Assembly (NCBI RefSeq): GCF_021117425.1
Contig: NZ_CP088298.1
Location: 1,736,001 to 1,800,000, forward strand
Length of the DNA: 64,000 nucleotides
Origin: Brevibacterium zhoupengii
Lineage (GTDB): Bacteria > Actinomycetota > Actinomycetes > Actinomycetales > Brevibacteriaceae
Direction: 5' to 3'
A program made the translations under genes and the position numbers. Below are positions 8,152 to 15,730 of this stretch, piece after piece. Position 1 is the stretch's first letter. Each line of letters starts with the position of its first letter. The notes under the pieces were generated by a model. That model worked only from the letters and a program-made list of their open reading frames with translations, had not been told where the DNA came from and made no database searches.

Positions 8152-9618
8152 TCAACTTCTGAGGCGCATTCGCCGAGGCAGTCCCTCCAACAATGGCAGC
8201 CACAGTTCCGAAGCCGCCGGGAAACTCGGAACCGCGTGGCGCAGGACATGGATCGGCACGTCGCCGACTATCGCCACCGTCGCCGGGTGGATCAGTTCGG
8301 CGGCCTCAGGGCCGACGAAGGTGGCACCGAGGAGCAGGCCGGTACGGACGTCGACGACAATCTGGGCTGTGCCCTCGGCATCATCACGCAGCAGTGCGGT
8401 GCCGGCACTGCTGGTGAAGGGTAGCTGGGAGACTTCGATCTCGTGCCCATCCTTGCGGGCCTGTTCCTCGGTCTTTCCCACCGAGGCGACCTGCGGATCG
8501 GAATAGACGACCTGGGGAACTGGCACGTTCTCCGGAATCTCCTCAGCCGCTTCGCCGAGAGCTCGGGCCCGGATCTGTGCGCCGATGACCCGGGCACGAT
8601 ACTTGCCCCAATGAGTCAGCGGTGCCGCTCCGCTGGCGTCGCCGACGGCGTAGAGCCACTCGGGCATCGTTCCAGCTGTGATGTCCTTGCCAGTCAGACC
8701 GAGACTCCCCAGACCCAGATCATCGAGGCGGGGTTTGCGTCCGGTCGCCACGAGGATCTCGTCAGCCTCGAAAGTGGATGCCCCGGCTGGACTGTTGGTC
8801 TGGATGGTGACTTCTCCGCCATGGATACGACCGAGGCCTGTGTCGTCAGCCCGTTGCCGACTGCAGTCGGTGACCTCGGTTCTCAGATCGACCCTGACCC
8901 CGGCTCCTTCAAGCGCCTCAATGACATGCTGGCCCACGAAGGGTTCGTGGCTGGCCAGAAGGCTGTCCCCGCGAACAAGCATTCGCACTTGTGCACCGAG
9001 AGCGGCCATCCAGGTCGCGGCCTCAACCGCGACGACACCGCCACCGACGATCACCAACGAGTCCGGGACCTCCTGAACCCCGGTGGCATCGCGTGATGAC
9101 CACGGCGCCACATCGGCAAACATCGACGGCACGGTCGGCTGGGAACCGGTGGCAATGACTACGGCATGTCGCGCCTGCACGAGCACCGGTGTTGGTCCGT
9201 TGATGAGGACCTGTCGTTCGCCGACCAGTTGCGCGTGACCACGTTCGACGCGCAACCCGGCGCCCTGCGCCCATTCGACCTGACCGGTGTCGTCATAGTG
9301 CGAGACCCACTCGTCACGTCGTTTCAGAAGCGCTCGCCGGTCAACGGCGGCACCCTTGAGACCGTCCATGTGCTGACTCGCGTGGGCAAGTTCGATGGGG
9401 CGCAACATCGTCTTCGATGGGATGCACGCATAGTAGGAGCACTCGCCGCCCAGCAGCTCCTCTTCGACGATGAACGCCTCAAGACCAGAATCCTCGATCG
9501 CGTACTGGGCCGCGTTCTCACCGACCGGTCCAGCACCGATGACGATGACATCGGTGCTCAGGGTCTCCGCATCATCAGGGACGAGTTTGTACGTACTCAT
9601 TTCAACCTGCGCTTCCAT
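8152..9618 (-). CDS. Class I pyridine nucleotide-disulfide oxidoreductase (lipoamide dehydrogenase/MerA-like)
   Basis: A 488-residue flavoprotein with FAD motif DVIVIGAGPVGENAAQYA near residue 23, redox-active pair Cys60-x4-Cys65 (GGECSYYACIPSK), an NAD(P) Rossmann motif SLVIVGGGVVAVEAATWMAALG, the ATGRKPR loop, VGDASG, and a C-terminal dimerisation domain ending in HPATVAIVG where lipoamide dehydrogenases have HPT. The disulfide-reductase machinery is intact, but the active-site residues around the disulfide (SYYA instead of LNVG) differ from true Lpd, so the substrate is unknown. Its ATG overlaps the TAA of the upstream kinase (TAATG at 9616-9620), so it is the last gene of a leftward operon. 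A later in-frame ATG at 9600 is possible. Confidence 0.88.
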   Translation of the reverse strand: MEAQVEMSTYKLVPDDAETLSTDVIVIGAGPVGENAAQYAIEDSGLEAFIVEEELLGGECSYYACIPSKTMLRPIELAHASQHMDGLKGAAVDRRALLKRRDEWVSHYDDTGQVEWAQGAGLRVERGHAQLVGERQVLINGPTPVLVQARHAVVIATGSQPTVPSMFADVAPWSSRDATGVQEVPDSLVIVGGGVVAVEAATWMAALGAQVRMLVRGDSLLASHEPFVGQHVIEALEGAGVRVDLRTEVTDCSRQRADDTGLGRIHGGEVTIQTNSPAGASTFEADEILVATGRKPRLDDLGLGSLGLTGKDITAGTMPEWLYAVGDASGAAPLTHWGKYRARVIGAQIRARALGEAAEEIPENVPVPQVVYSDPQVASVGKTEEQARKDGHEIEVSQLPFTSSAGTALLRDDAEGTAQIVVDVRTGLLLGATFVGPEAAELIHPATVAIVGDVPIHVLRHAVPSFPAASELWLPLLEGLPRRMRLRS

Positions 9619-10517
9619 TATTCGCCAGGATTCAGCTGCGCTCGGGCAGCCTCCATATGATCAGCATCGCCGGTCTGCAGAGCGTAGAGTCCCAACTCGA
9701 CCGGAGAGGTGGAGAACAGTTCGCCGCAGTGCTCGGCGAACTTCGGCCACACCCGTCCGCCCTTCTCCACATAGCGCTTGATCGTGGCATCAAACGCCCC
9801 GGCCGAGACGCTGGCATGGTGGAACATGAAATCCCTGGCCGGATCGCCGACAGCGGCCGTCGTCCAGTCGAGGATGCTGAGGTTCTTCTCCCCGTCCATG
9901 AGCTGATGGGCCGGATACACCTCACCGTGGGTGACGGTCGTGAAGTTGGGCCAATAGGCGTCATCGTCAAGCCACGCGGCCCACCGTTCACGCAGGCTTG
10001 GGGCCACATCAAACTCGGCCACGACGCGAGTGATGTCATCACGCTTACGCTGCCTCACCTCGGCGGGGGAGAACTCATCAATACCCGAGGAACGCACGAT
10101 CGCGGGATCAATGGAGTGGAGATCGGCGAGGAAATCAGCGAGGGACCGGGCGTACTCGGCCGACTCGACGTCGAAATGCCATTGCGGCTGACCCTGCTCA
10201 TCGATCGTCAGCCCAGGCTTGCCCGGCAGCAGCGGATAGGCGATGAGTTCGGTGGTGTGGATCTGCCAGTCGGGGACCGCAACGCTCAGGTGGGGTGCAA
10301 CAGCACAGAGGAATCGGCCCTCGACGGCGGCACGGTCGGTGACATCCGTGCGACGCGGAATCCTCAGCACCCACGACCCGCCATCAACCGCCTCGGCGAT
10401 GGCGACTTGGAAGTCGAGGCCCAACTCATTGACAACGATGTTCTCGGGGTCGATGTCGAGACCATGTGCCTGCGCCAGATCGCGAATGCCAGTGGTCTCC
10501 GAACGGTCGGTCTGCAT
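9618..10517 (-). CDS. Mph-family (macrolide 2'-phosphotransferase-like) aminoglycoside-fold kinase
   Basis: A 299-residue kinase closely resembling macrolide 2'-phosphotransferases: ENIVVNELGLDFQVAIA, WVLRIPRR, AVPDWQIHTTELIAYPLLPG and a C-terminal KGGRVWPKFAEHCGE segment follow the MphA order. The catalytic loop reads HGEVYPAHQL at residues 197-206, with Glu199 where MphA has the catalytic Asp of HGD; the metal-binding ILDWTTAAVGDP (Asp217) is kept. Actinobacteria carry chromosomal Mph relatives, so this may be an intrinsic enzyme with macrolide or other hydroxylated substrates. The start has GGTGGAG upstream. It sits between the BKACE gene (46 bp) and the oxidoreductase (1-bp overlap). Confidence 0.82.
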   Translation of the reverse strand: MQTDRSETTGIRDLAQAHGLDIDPENIVVNELGLDFQVAIAEAVDGGSWVLRIPRRTDVTDRAAVEGRFLCAVAPHLSVAVPDWQIHTTELIAYPLLPGKPGLTIDEQGQPQWHFDVESAEYARSLADFLADLHSIDPAIVRSSGIDEFSPAEVRQRKRDDITRVVAEFDVAPSLRERWAAWLDDDAYWPNFTTVTHGEVYPAHQLMDGEKNLSILDWTTAAVGDPARDFMFHHASVSAGAFDATIKRYVEKGGRVWPKFAEHCGELFSTSPVELGLYALQTGDADHMEAARAQLNPGE

Positions 10518-10563
10518 TGCTCCACCTTTCTTCGTACGCTTCGGTGACTGTGAGTCGATCAGT

Positions 10564-11295
10564 TCAGTTCTCGGTCAAGAACCTGGCTGCTTCGACAAGT
10601 TCACCATTGTCCTTCGCGACGCGGCCATCGGGGAGCACCGGAGTGTCCTCGAGTCCGGTGCGGATGCCGTGCCCACGGTCGAGGGCTCTTCTATTCACGG
10701 CCCAGGACGCGATTCCGTCACCGTGATGGACCTGCTCAAGTGTGATGCCGGCGGTGGCGAGAGCGCTTTCGATCGCCTCGGTGTGGGAGACTGCTGCCGC
10801 AGGATCGGCATCAAGGGGTTCGACCATGACCCGGTGGCACAGCGGCGCAATGCCTGCGGCGATGAACTGGTGGGCGTCATCGAGACTGAGCAGCCCGGCT
10901 TCGATGCCGACTCCGCGTTCGGCCAGCAGTTCGGTGATCTCGACGATGCCCGGTTCGCCCTGGTTCGCGGTCACAAGGTCCGGCACTTCGATCCAGCTTG
11001 TGATGAGTTCCAAACGTCGCTGGGGATCGGGTTCGACCTCCGCCGAGGTGGTCAATGAGATCGGAATTCCGGGACAGGCAGTGCGCACCTCCTGCAGAGT
11101 CGCGGCACAATCGTGTGCATCAAGTGACTGTCGACCGGAAGCGTCGTAGGGATGCAGGTGCACGGACTGTGCTCCAGCGGCGACGGCGATTGCGGCTTGG
11201 GTGGCGATGCTGCGGGGAGTGGTGGGATTGGCCGGGTGGTCGCGGGCGTTGAGTGCTGCCTGTAAGAAGATGCGGTTGTTCTCATTGTCGGCCAC
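10564..11295 (-). CDS. BKACE (DUF849) beta-keto acid cleavage enzyme family protein
   Basis: A 243-residue TIM-barrel protein of the beta-keto acid cleavage family (3-keto-5-aminohexanoate cleavage enzyme type), which splits a beta-keto acid with acetyl-CoA. LQAALNARDHP, the zinc-ligand strand VHLHPYDASGRQS (HLH), LTTSAEV, IEAGLLSLDDAHQF and IRTGLEDTPVLPDG occur in family order. It is shorter than most characterised members (about 270-300 residues), lacking part of the C-terminal region. The GTG start at 11295 has GGAG nine bases upstream. Second gene of the leftward cluster DUF998-BKACE-Mph-oxidoreductase; it may act on a different substrate from its neighbours. Confidence 0.83.
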   Translation of the reverse strand: MADNENNRIFLQAALNARDHPANPTTPRSIATQAAIAVAAGAQSVHLHPYDASGRQSLDAHDCAATLQEVRTACPGIPISLTTSAEVEPDPQRRLELITSWIEVPDLVTANQGEPGIVEITELLAERGVGIEAGLLSLDDAHQFIAAGIAPLCHRVMVEPLDADPAAAVSHTEAIESALATAGITLEQVHHGDGIASWAVNRRALDRGHGIRTGLEDTPVLPDGRVAKDNGELVEAARFLTEN

Positions 11296-11330
11296 GGGCT
11301 CAACTCCGAATCGTCATTGCCGGACGTGCA

Positions 11331-12101
11331 TCAGTGTAGTGCCGAGATAGGGCTTTCCGACAGGGGAGTCAGCCTGCCCCGGACGAGCAGGACTATGCCG
11401 AATGTGAGTTCCCAGGCGATGATCGCGTACATGCCGATGCGCTCCCACGCACCATCGGGAAGCCACGTGCCCGGTACAGCCCGAACGTCGACCTGGAGCA
11501 TCACGATCCCGAGAATCCCGATCAGACCACACACAATGCTGATGACTCCAAGAATGCGGCCGCGCATGAGGTGACTGCCTCGGTCCTTCAGCAGGGAGAT
11601 GCCGAAGCAGAACGCGGTCAGGTGCCCACCGAAGAAGGCAAGGAACGCGCCGAGGAGGTGGATCCAACCGAGGCCGAGCTCGTTGTTGTGCTGACCGCCG
11701 TTGACGACGGCAATGAGCACCATTCCGAGGGCATGGGCGAGAGCGCAGACGACGATCGTTCCTTGCAGGGGCGGGCGCGATCTGGTCGCCTTTGACGATT
11801 CGCGTGCCCTTGATCTGGCGCGTGCTACTAGTACTGCCGCGGACGCGAAGAGAAGACCATGGGCGAGGAACGCGAGGTTCATGAGCGCATGCAACGGTGA
11901 ATCGATGCTGCGATCACCCAGCGTCTCGACGTCGGGCACGCCGAGATCGCTGATGTAATTCATCCCATAGGAATAGTTCGGAAATGCGGATGCGGAGGCA
12001 GCCTCGGCGAGGAGATAGACAATGCCGGCGAAAATCCAACAGATCGCCGCCATAGCGCTTAAGTCGGGCGTCGCGGAAGCTGCATATCGGTTCCCTCGCA
12101 T
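11331..12101 (-). CDS. DUF998 family integral membrane protein
   Basis: A 256-residue membrane protein with about six hydrophobic segments. The first helix AAICWIFAGIVYLLAEAAS followed by YSYGMNYISDLGVPDVE is characteristic of DUF998 proteins of unknown function. Later helices include IHLLGAFLAFFGGHLTAF and GVISIVCGLIGILGIVM. The ATG at 12101 has no clear ribosome binding site; a TATTGT lies about seven bases upstream, which would make the mRNA leaderless. It heads the leftward cluster that continues into BKACE (35-bp gap). A LexA-like palindrome lies 49-64 bp upstream of its start. Confidence 0.72.
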   Translation of the reverse strand: MRGNRYAASATPDLSAMAAICWIFAGIVYLLAEAASASAFPNYSYGMNYISDLGVPDVETLGDRSIDSPLHALMNLAFLAHGLLFASAAVLVARARSRARESSKATRSRPPLQGTIVVCALAHALGMVLIAVVNGGQHNNELGLGWIHLLGAFLAFFGGHLTAFCFGISLLKDRGSHLMRGRILGVISIVCGLIGILGIVMLQVDVRAVPGTWLPDGAWERIGMYAIIAWELTFGIVLLVRGRLTPLSESPISALH

Positions 12102-12149
12102 GCCGCTAACAATAGGTTGGAGAAAGATGCAATAAAAGGGTCCAATCGG

Positions 12150-12165
12150 GCGAACATATGTTCGA
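12150..12165. promoter_or_regulatory. LexA (SOS) box-like palindrome
   Basis: GCGAACATATGTTCGA fits the actinobacterial LexA box TCGAAC-N4-GTTCGA with one mismatch (first T is G); the inner 14 bp CGAACATATGTTCG are a perfect palindrome. It lies between the leftward DUF998-BKACE-Mph-oxidoreductase cluster (49 bp upstream of its first ATG) and the rightward GRPV-repeat gene (123 bp upstream). The closer gene is the more likely target. Confidence 0.6.
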
Positions 12166-12288
12166 CACGCCGAAGTCGTTACTGTTCAAGCGCTTGTCAG
12201 GGGAGTATTGCCGTGCAAATATGAAAACATCCTGTTGATCGGATCCAAATGATCAATGAGAACCGAATAGGCAGCAAGGAGAGAGCGC

Positions 12289-13746
12289 ATGAATGCAACT
12301 ACCATTATCTGGATAGTCGTAGCGATCGTCGTTATTTTGATTGTCGTCGGCATCATCATTGCGGTCAGTCGTAAGGCCGCAGCTAAGAAGCGCGAACACC
12401 AGCGCAAGGAAGCAGCACGGATCCGTCAAGAGACAGCCGAATCCGAGCATGAAGTCCATGCCCGCGAAGCCGACGCCGAGCATCGCAAGGCAGAGGCGAA
12501 GAAGGCTGACGCCGACGCCGAAGTGCAGGCAGCTGAAGCCAAACGCAAGGCCGCCGAGGCTGAGAAGCTGGACGCTGACGCCGCTGAACGCGATCGTCTC
12601 GCCCAGGAGAAGCGTCTGGAGCAGGAACGCCAGCTCCAGCGCGCCGATGAACTTGATCCCGACGTGGACACTCACGGCAACCACAAGGCCGCACCCGGTG
12701 CAGCCGCAGGTGCCGGAGCTGCCGGTGCGGGAGCTGCCGCAGGTGCAGGCGCCGGAGCAGCGGCTGGTCACGACGGTGACCACCACGACCGTCACCATGA
12801 CGGTCAGCCCGTTGCCGATGACCGTCATCACGACGGTCGACCAGTTGCGGACGAGCGTCACGCAGGCCACGACCCGCGTGCAGCCGAGCAGCGTCCCGTC
12901 GATGACGGCCGCCCAGTTGGCGATGGTCGTCCTGTTGCCGATGGTCGTCCAGTTGCTGCTGAGCGTCAGGCTCCGCACGGTCAGCAGCCTGCGGGCCACG
13001 ATCCTCGGATCGCTGAACAGCCACGGCCAGTCGACGACGGCCGTCCCGTCGGCGATCAGCGCCACGCAGGACACGATCCCCGTGCAGCCGAGCAGCGCCC
13101 CGTCGATGACGGTCGCCCAGTTGGTGACGGTCGTCCTGTTGCCGATGGTCGCCCAGTTGGGGACGGTCGTCCTGTTGCCGACGAGCGTCAGGCACCGCAG
13201 GGTCAGGCACCGCAGGGGCAGCAGCCTCCGGTCGCCAACGATCCTCGCGTCGCTGATCAGCGTCAGGCGCCAGCAAGTCAGCAGCCACCGGTTGCCGATC
13301 AGCCACCAGTGTCCAACGATCCTCGATTCTCCGATCAGGGTCAGCCACCACAGGGCCAGCCGCAGCAGGGCCAGCCACCACAGGGCCAGCAGCCTCCCGT
13401 TGCCAACGACCCTCGGGTCGCTGACCAGCGTCAGGCACCAGCCGGACAGGATCCGCGCTTCGCTGACAACGGTGCAGGCCGTGAACCCGGTGAGCGCCTC
13501 GGCGATCGACCAGTCGACGATGGCCGTCCCGTAGCGGACGGCAACAGGCCGGTCGAGGACGATTACCGAATGGGCAGCAACCGCCCAGTCGCGGATGATC
13601 GTGGCACTCCTCGGGCTCCCGAAGGCGACCCGCGTGCCGCTGAGAACGATCCTCGTCTCAACGATCCTCGTTTCAGCGAACGCGGCTACGATCCACGTGC
13701 CACCGAACAGCGGACCTTCGAGGATCCGGACACTCCTCGGCACTGA
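12289..13746 (+). CDS. Membrane-anchored coiled-coil protein with GRPV(A/G)D repeats, function unknown
   Basis: A 485-residue protein in four parts: an N-terminal membrane helix (IIWIVVAIVVILIVVGIIIAV, residues about 6-26); a highly charged Ala/Glu/Lys/Arg coiled coil (about 28-125); an Ala/Gly-rich linker and a His/Asp-rich stretch (about 135-180); and a long disordered region made of DGRPVADGRPVGD-like and DPRVADQRQAP-like repeats to the C-terminus. The short N-terminus and the Lys/Arg-rich residues after the helix suggest that the C-terminal part faces the cytoplasm. AAGGAGAG precedes the ATG. No enzyme domain is visible. The long open frame on the opposite strand is a by-product of the repeats. 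Possibly an envelope scaffold or a metal-binding protein. Confidence 0.72.
   Translation: MNATTIIWIVVAIVVILIVVGIIIAVSRKAAAKKREHQRKEAARIRQETAESEHEVHAREADAEHRKAEAKKADADAEVQAAEAKRKAAEAEKLDADAAERDRLAQEKRLEQERQLQRADELDPDVDTHGNHKAAPGAAAGAGAAGAGAAAGAGAGAAAGHDGDHHDRHHDGQPVADDRHHDGRPVADERHAGHDPRAAEQRPVDDGRPVGDGRPVADGRPVAAERQAPHGQQPAGHDPRIAEQPRPVDDGRPVGDQRHAGHDPRAAEQRPVDDGRPVGDGRPVADGRPVGDGRPVADERQAPQGQAPQGQQPPVANDPRVADQRQAPASQQPPVADQPPVSNDPRFSDQGQPPQGQPQQGQPPQGQQPPVANDPRVADQRQAPAGQDPRFADNGAGREPGERLGDRPVDDGRPVADGNRPVEDDYRMGSNRPVADDRGTPRAPEGDPRAAENDPRLNDPRFSERGYDPRATEQRTFEDPDTPRH
12781..13570 (+). repeat. Coding repeat region (GRPV and QAPQGQ/NDPRVADQ units)
   Basis: The DNA repeats variants of 'gatggtcgtcctgttgcc' (DGRPVA) many times, with two longer near-copies around 12840-12960 and 13060-13190 (both containing RHAGHDPRAAEQRP followed by VDDGRPVGDGRPVADGRPV). 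A second repeat type, NDPRVADQRQAP, occurs near 13230 and 13400. The units share codons, which points to recent duplication rather than protein-level selection alone. Confidence 0.85.
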
Positions 13747-13764
13747 AACAAATATCCCCTCACT

Positions 13765-13788
13765 CCGATCGGCTCATTACCCGATCGG
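13765..13788. terminator. Hairpin after the repeat protein, possible terminator
   Basis: CCGATCGG (13765-13772) and CCGATCGG (13781-13788) can pair, because the word is itself palindromic, across an 8-base loop, 18 bp after the stop of the repeat protein. There is no T-run, so it may be a weak terminator or a processing hairpin before the small downstream gene. Confidence 0.35.
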
Positions 13789-13829
13789 TGAAACACCCAC
13801 TATGCAACACCTAAGGAAAGGTCAGGACA

Positions 13830-13973
13830 ATGGCAACAATCCTGTGGATCATTGCAGCACTGCTCGTCATCTCGGGCATCTTCGCAATCTTCCGTAAACA
13901 GATCCTCTGGGGAGTCATCCTCATCGTTGTCGGCTGCCTCGTTGGACCAGGCGGTGTGAGCATATTCGGCTAG
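13830..13973 (+). CDS. Small GPGG-motif membrane protein (47 aa)
   Basis: An ORF of 47 codons: MATILWIIAALLVISGIFAIF, then a short RKQ turn, a second hydrophobic stretch ILWGVILIVVGCLVG, and the terminal PGGVSIFG. Two-helix microproteins ending in GPGG(Y/V)S(I/L)F are widespread in actinobacteria and have no assigned function. AAGGAAAGG lies upstream of the ATG at 13830. It follows the repeat protein by 84 bp and may share its transcript. Only the length, hydrophobicity and terminal motif support it, but the motif is distinctive. Confidence 0.75.
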   Translation: MATILWIIAALLVISGIFAIFRKQILWGVILIVVGCLVGPGGVSIFG

Positions 13974-13990
13974 CAGGCTGAAACTAAGAC

Positions 13991-14027
13991 TGCGGCGCCC
14001 CAACCCTGCGAAGGGTGGGGCGCCGCA
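13991..14027. terminator. Bidirectional terminator hairpin
   Basis: TGCGGCGCCCC (13991-14001) pairs with GGGGCGCCGCA (14017-14027), with inner ACCCT/AGGGT pairing around a GCGA loop. It lies between the converging GPGG microprotein and TM2-Ltp genes and so should serve both. It has no T-run, as is common in actinobacteria. Confidence 0.7.
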
Positions 14028-14066
14028 GTGCGTTGTGAGCATGTGTGCTCGACAACTTGTCAGCGA

Positions 14067-14981
14067 TCAGCCGTTGAGGTTCTCGATCGCGTAGTCGGCC
14101 TGAGCCGTGGTGAACTGACCGCCGTATTCACTTGTCAGCTGGTCGTGGATGGCAGCCGGAGACATCGCCATCTCATTCTGATATGTCTTTGCTGACTCGA
14201 GCGCGTTGTTGTTCCAGTCGGCGTCGATATTGTCGACGGCGTACTGGGCGGCATCTTCGGTGAACTGGCCGCCGTACTCGCTGGTCAGCTGATCGAAGAT
14301 TCCCTGCTTGCTCATGTGCATCATGTCGGAGTACGTCTCTGCCGAGGTCAGGGCCGAGGTGTACTCAGCCGGAACGTCTGCCTCTGCTGCCTCTTCTTCT
14401 GCGGCGGGCTCCTCTTCGACGGATTCCTCAACTGCAGTGTCTTCTGCTGGCACCGCAGCGGGCTCCTCGGCGGGTTCTTCTGCTGGTTCCTCGGCGACGG
14501 GGGCTTCCTCTGCTGCGGCATTCTCCTGTGGAGCTTCGTCGACGAGGGCCTCTTCTGCAGGCTCTTCGACGGCGGCGGGTTCAGCCTCGGCGCTGGGTGC
14601 TGGGTCAGCGATCTGCGTTGACGCTGTCGGCTTCGGTGACAGTATGCCGATGATGATCCCCAGGGCGAAGAGAGCGCCGGTGACAATCCAGGCGAGTTTC
14701 CTGTGCTGCTGGTAGCCGTTGAGCTGCAGGCCCCGCTTGTCCTTCTGCGCCCCGCTGAGGGTGAGGATCAGGTCGACCAGCGCCCAGATGCCGAAACCAC
14801 CCAATGTGATGAGTTTGAGAATTCCGGTGCCGATCTTTCCCAGATAGAAACGATCGACTCCGAGTCCGCCTAAGAAGAGAGAGAAAAGCCATGTTGCAAT
14901 GAAGGATTTCTGCCCGACCTGCTGCTGAGGTGGAACCCAGGCGTGCGCGTAGGTGGTTGGGGGCATCTGCTGCTGTGTCAT
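14067..14981 (-). CDS. TM2-domain membrane protein with two C-terminal Ltp repeats
   Basis: A 304-residue protein. Residues about 25-80 form a TM2 domain ([25 protein letters not shown], then [19 protein letters not shown]), followed by a third helix ([16 protein letters not shown]). A long acidic Ala/Glu/Pro linker (about 120-205) leads to two Ltp-type (host cell surface-exposed lipoprotein family) repeats of about 47 residues, each with [12 protein letters not shown] and ending YAVDNI or YAIENL. In Streptococcus phage TP-J34 the Ltp domain blocks entry of phage DNA. The ATG at 14981 has GGAAG seven bases upstream; an in-frame GTG at 14987 is less likely. Convergent with the GPGG microprotein. 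A surface role is likely. Confidence 0.85.
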   Translation of the reverse strand: MTQQQMPPTTYAHAWVPPQQQVGQKSFIATWLFSLFLGGLGVDRFYLGKIGTGILKLITLGGFGIWALVDLILTLSGAQKDKRGLQLNGYQQHRKLAWIVTGALFALGIIIGILSPKPTASTQIADPAPSAEAEPAAVEEPAEEALVDEAPQENAAAEEAPVAEEPAEEPAEEPAAVPAEDTAVEESVEEEPAAEEEAAEADVPAEYTSALTSAETYSDMMHMSKQGIFDQLTSEYGGQFTEDAAQYAVDNIDADWNNNALESAKTYQNEMAMSPAAIHDQLTSEYGGQFTTAQADYAIENLNG

Positions 14982-15031
14982 TATCACTTCCAGTGTTTTC
15001 GGTCTGAATCAAGTACAGAAATAGTCTATCG

Positions 15032-15053
15032 TGTAGTTGAACAATAAACTACA
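15032..15053. promoter_or_regulatory. Inverted repeat in the promoter between TM2-Ltp and DUF1348 genes
   Basis: TGTAGTT (15032-15038) and AACTACA (15047-15053) flank an 8-bp AT-rich spacer, about 50 bp upstream of the leftward TM2-Ltp start and 134 bp from the rightward gene. The surrounding DNA is notably AT-rich for this genome, consistent with a promoter/operator. The binding protein is unknown. Confidence 0.4.
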
Positions 15054-15186
15054 AATTTGAAGTGAGTCTGCTCACTAGGCAGGCAACGCCGGGCAACCTC
15101 GGCGGTGCGACACTGTTCTGTCAACGCTCATGCGGGGCTACAGTGGCTGGTGACTCCCGTTGTCATCGGCTCAGAGAGGAACCGTC

Positions 15187-15648
15187 ATGTCAGAGGCACG
15201 TCCACCCTTCCCACCGTTCACTGCAGCGACTGCTGCGAAGAAGGTCCAGGGTGCCGAGGACGCCTGGAATACCCGCGACCCGCACAAGGTCTCTCTTGCC
15301 TACACACCGGATTCGGTGTGGCGCAATCGCGATGAGTTCCTCTCCGGACGAGAGGAGATCGTCGATTTCCTGACCCGGAAGTGGGAGCGTGAACTCGACT
15401 ACGCCCTGCGCAAGAGCCTGTGGTCCTACAATGACAACCACATCGCGGCGCGCTTCCAATACGAATTCCACGATGCCGCTGGGCAGTGGTGGCGCAGCTA
15501 CGGCAATGAGCTGTGGGAGTTCACCGAGGATGGCCTCATGGCACGTCGAGAGGCGAGCATCAACGATGTCACCATCACCGAGGCTGAACGCCGCGTATTC
15601 GGCCCCCGCCCTGCCGAGGAACACGGAGAGGACATCGATCTGCGCTGA
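15187..15648 (+). CDS. DUF1348 NTF2-like (SnoaL-fold) protein
   Basis: A 153-residue protein of the nuclear-transport-factor-2-like DUF1348 family: [30 protein letters not shown] near the start, [17 protein letters not shown] in the middle and [25 protein letters not shown] late, all typical. The family folds into a cone with a ligand pocket; its function is unknown. The ATG at 15187 has AGAGAGGA upstream, better placed than the GTG 27 bases earlier. It is followed by cardiolipin synthase after 82 bp, without a clear terminator. Confidence 0.88.
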   Translation: MSEARPPFPPFTAATAAKKVQGAEDAWNTRDPHKVSLAYTPDSVWRNRDEFLSGREEIVDFLTRKWERELDYALRKSLWSYNDNHIAARFQYEFHDAAGQWWRSYGNELWEFTEDGLMARREASINDVTITEAERRVFGPRPAEEHGEDIDLR

Positions 15649-15730
15649 CGGAGGGCAACCTCGGCGGCGGTGAAGTTCTTGGGTAAGAGGTGAACGCCGC
15701 CCAGAATCGGCACCGTTAGACTGAAGCGCT

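Noticed and set aside
12253-13743. A 496-codon open frame on the minus strand opposite the GRPV-repeat protein
   Set aside because: It mirrors the plus-strand repeats, lacks a ribosome binding site and domain, and the plus-strand frame has a membrane anchor, coiled coil and good start. Repeated GC-rich codons keep the opposite frame open.
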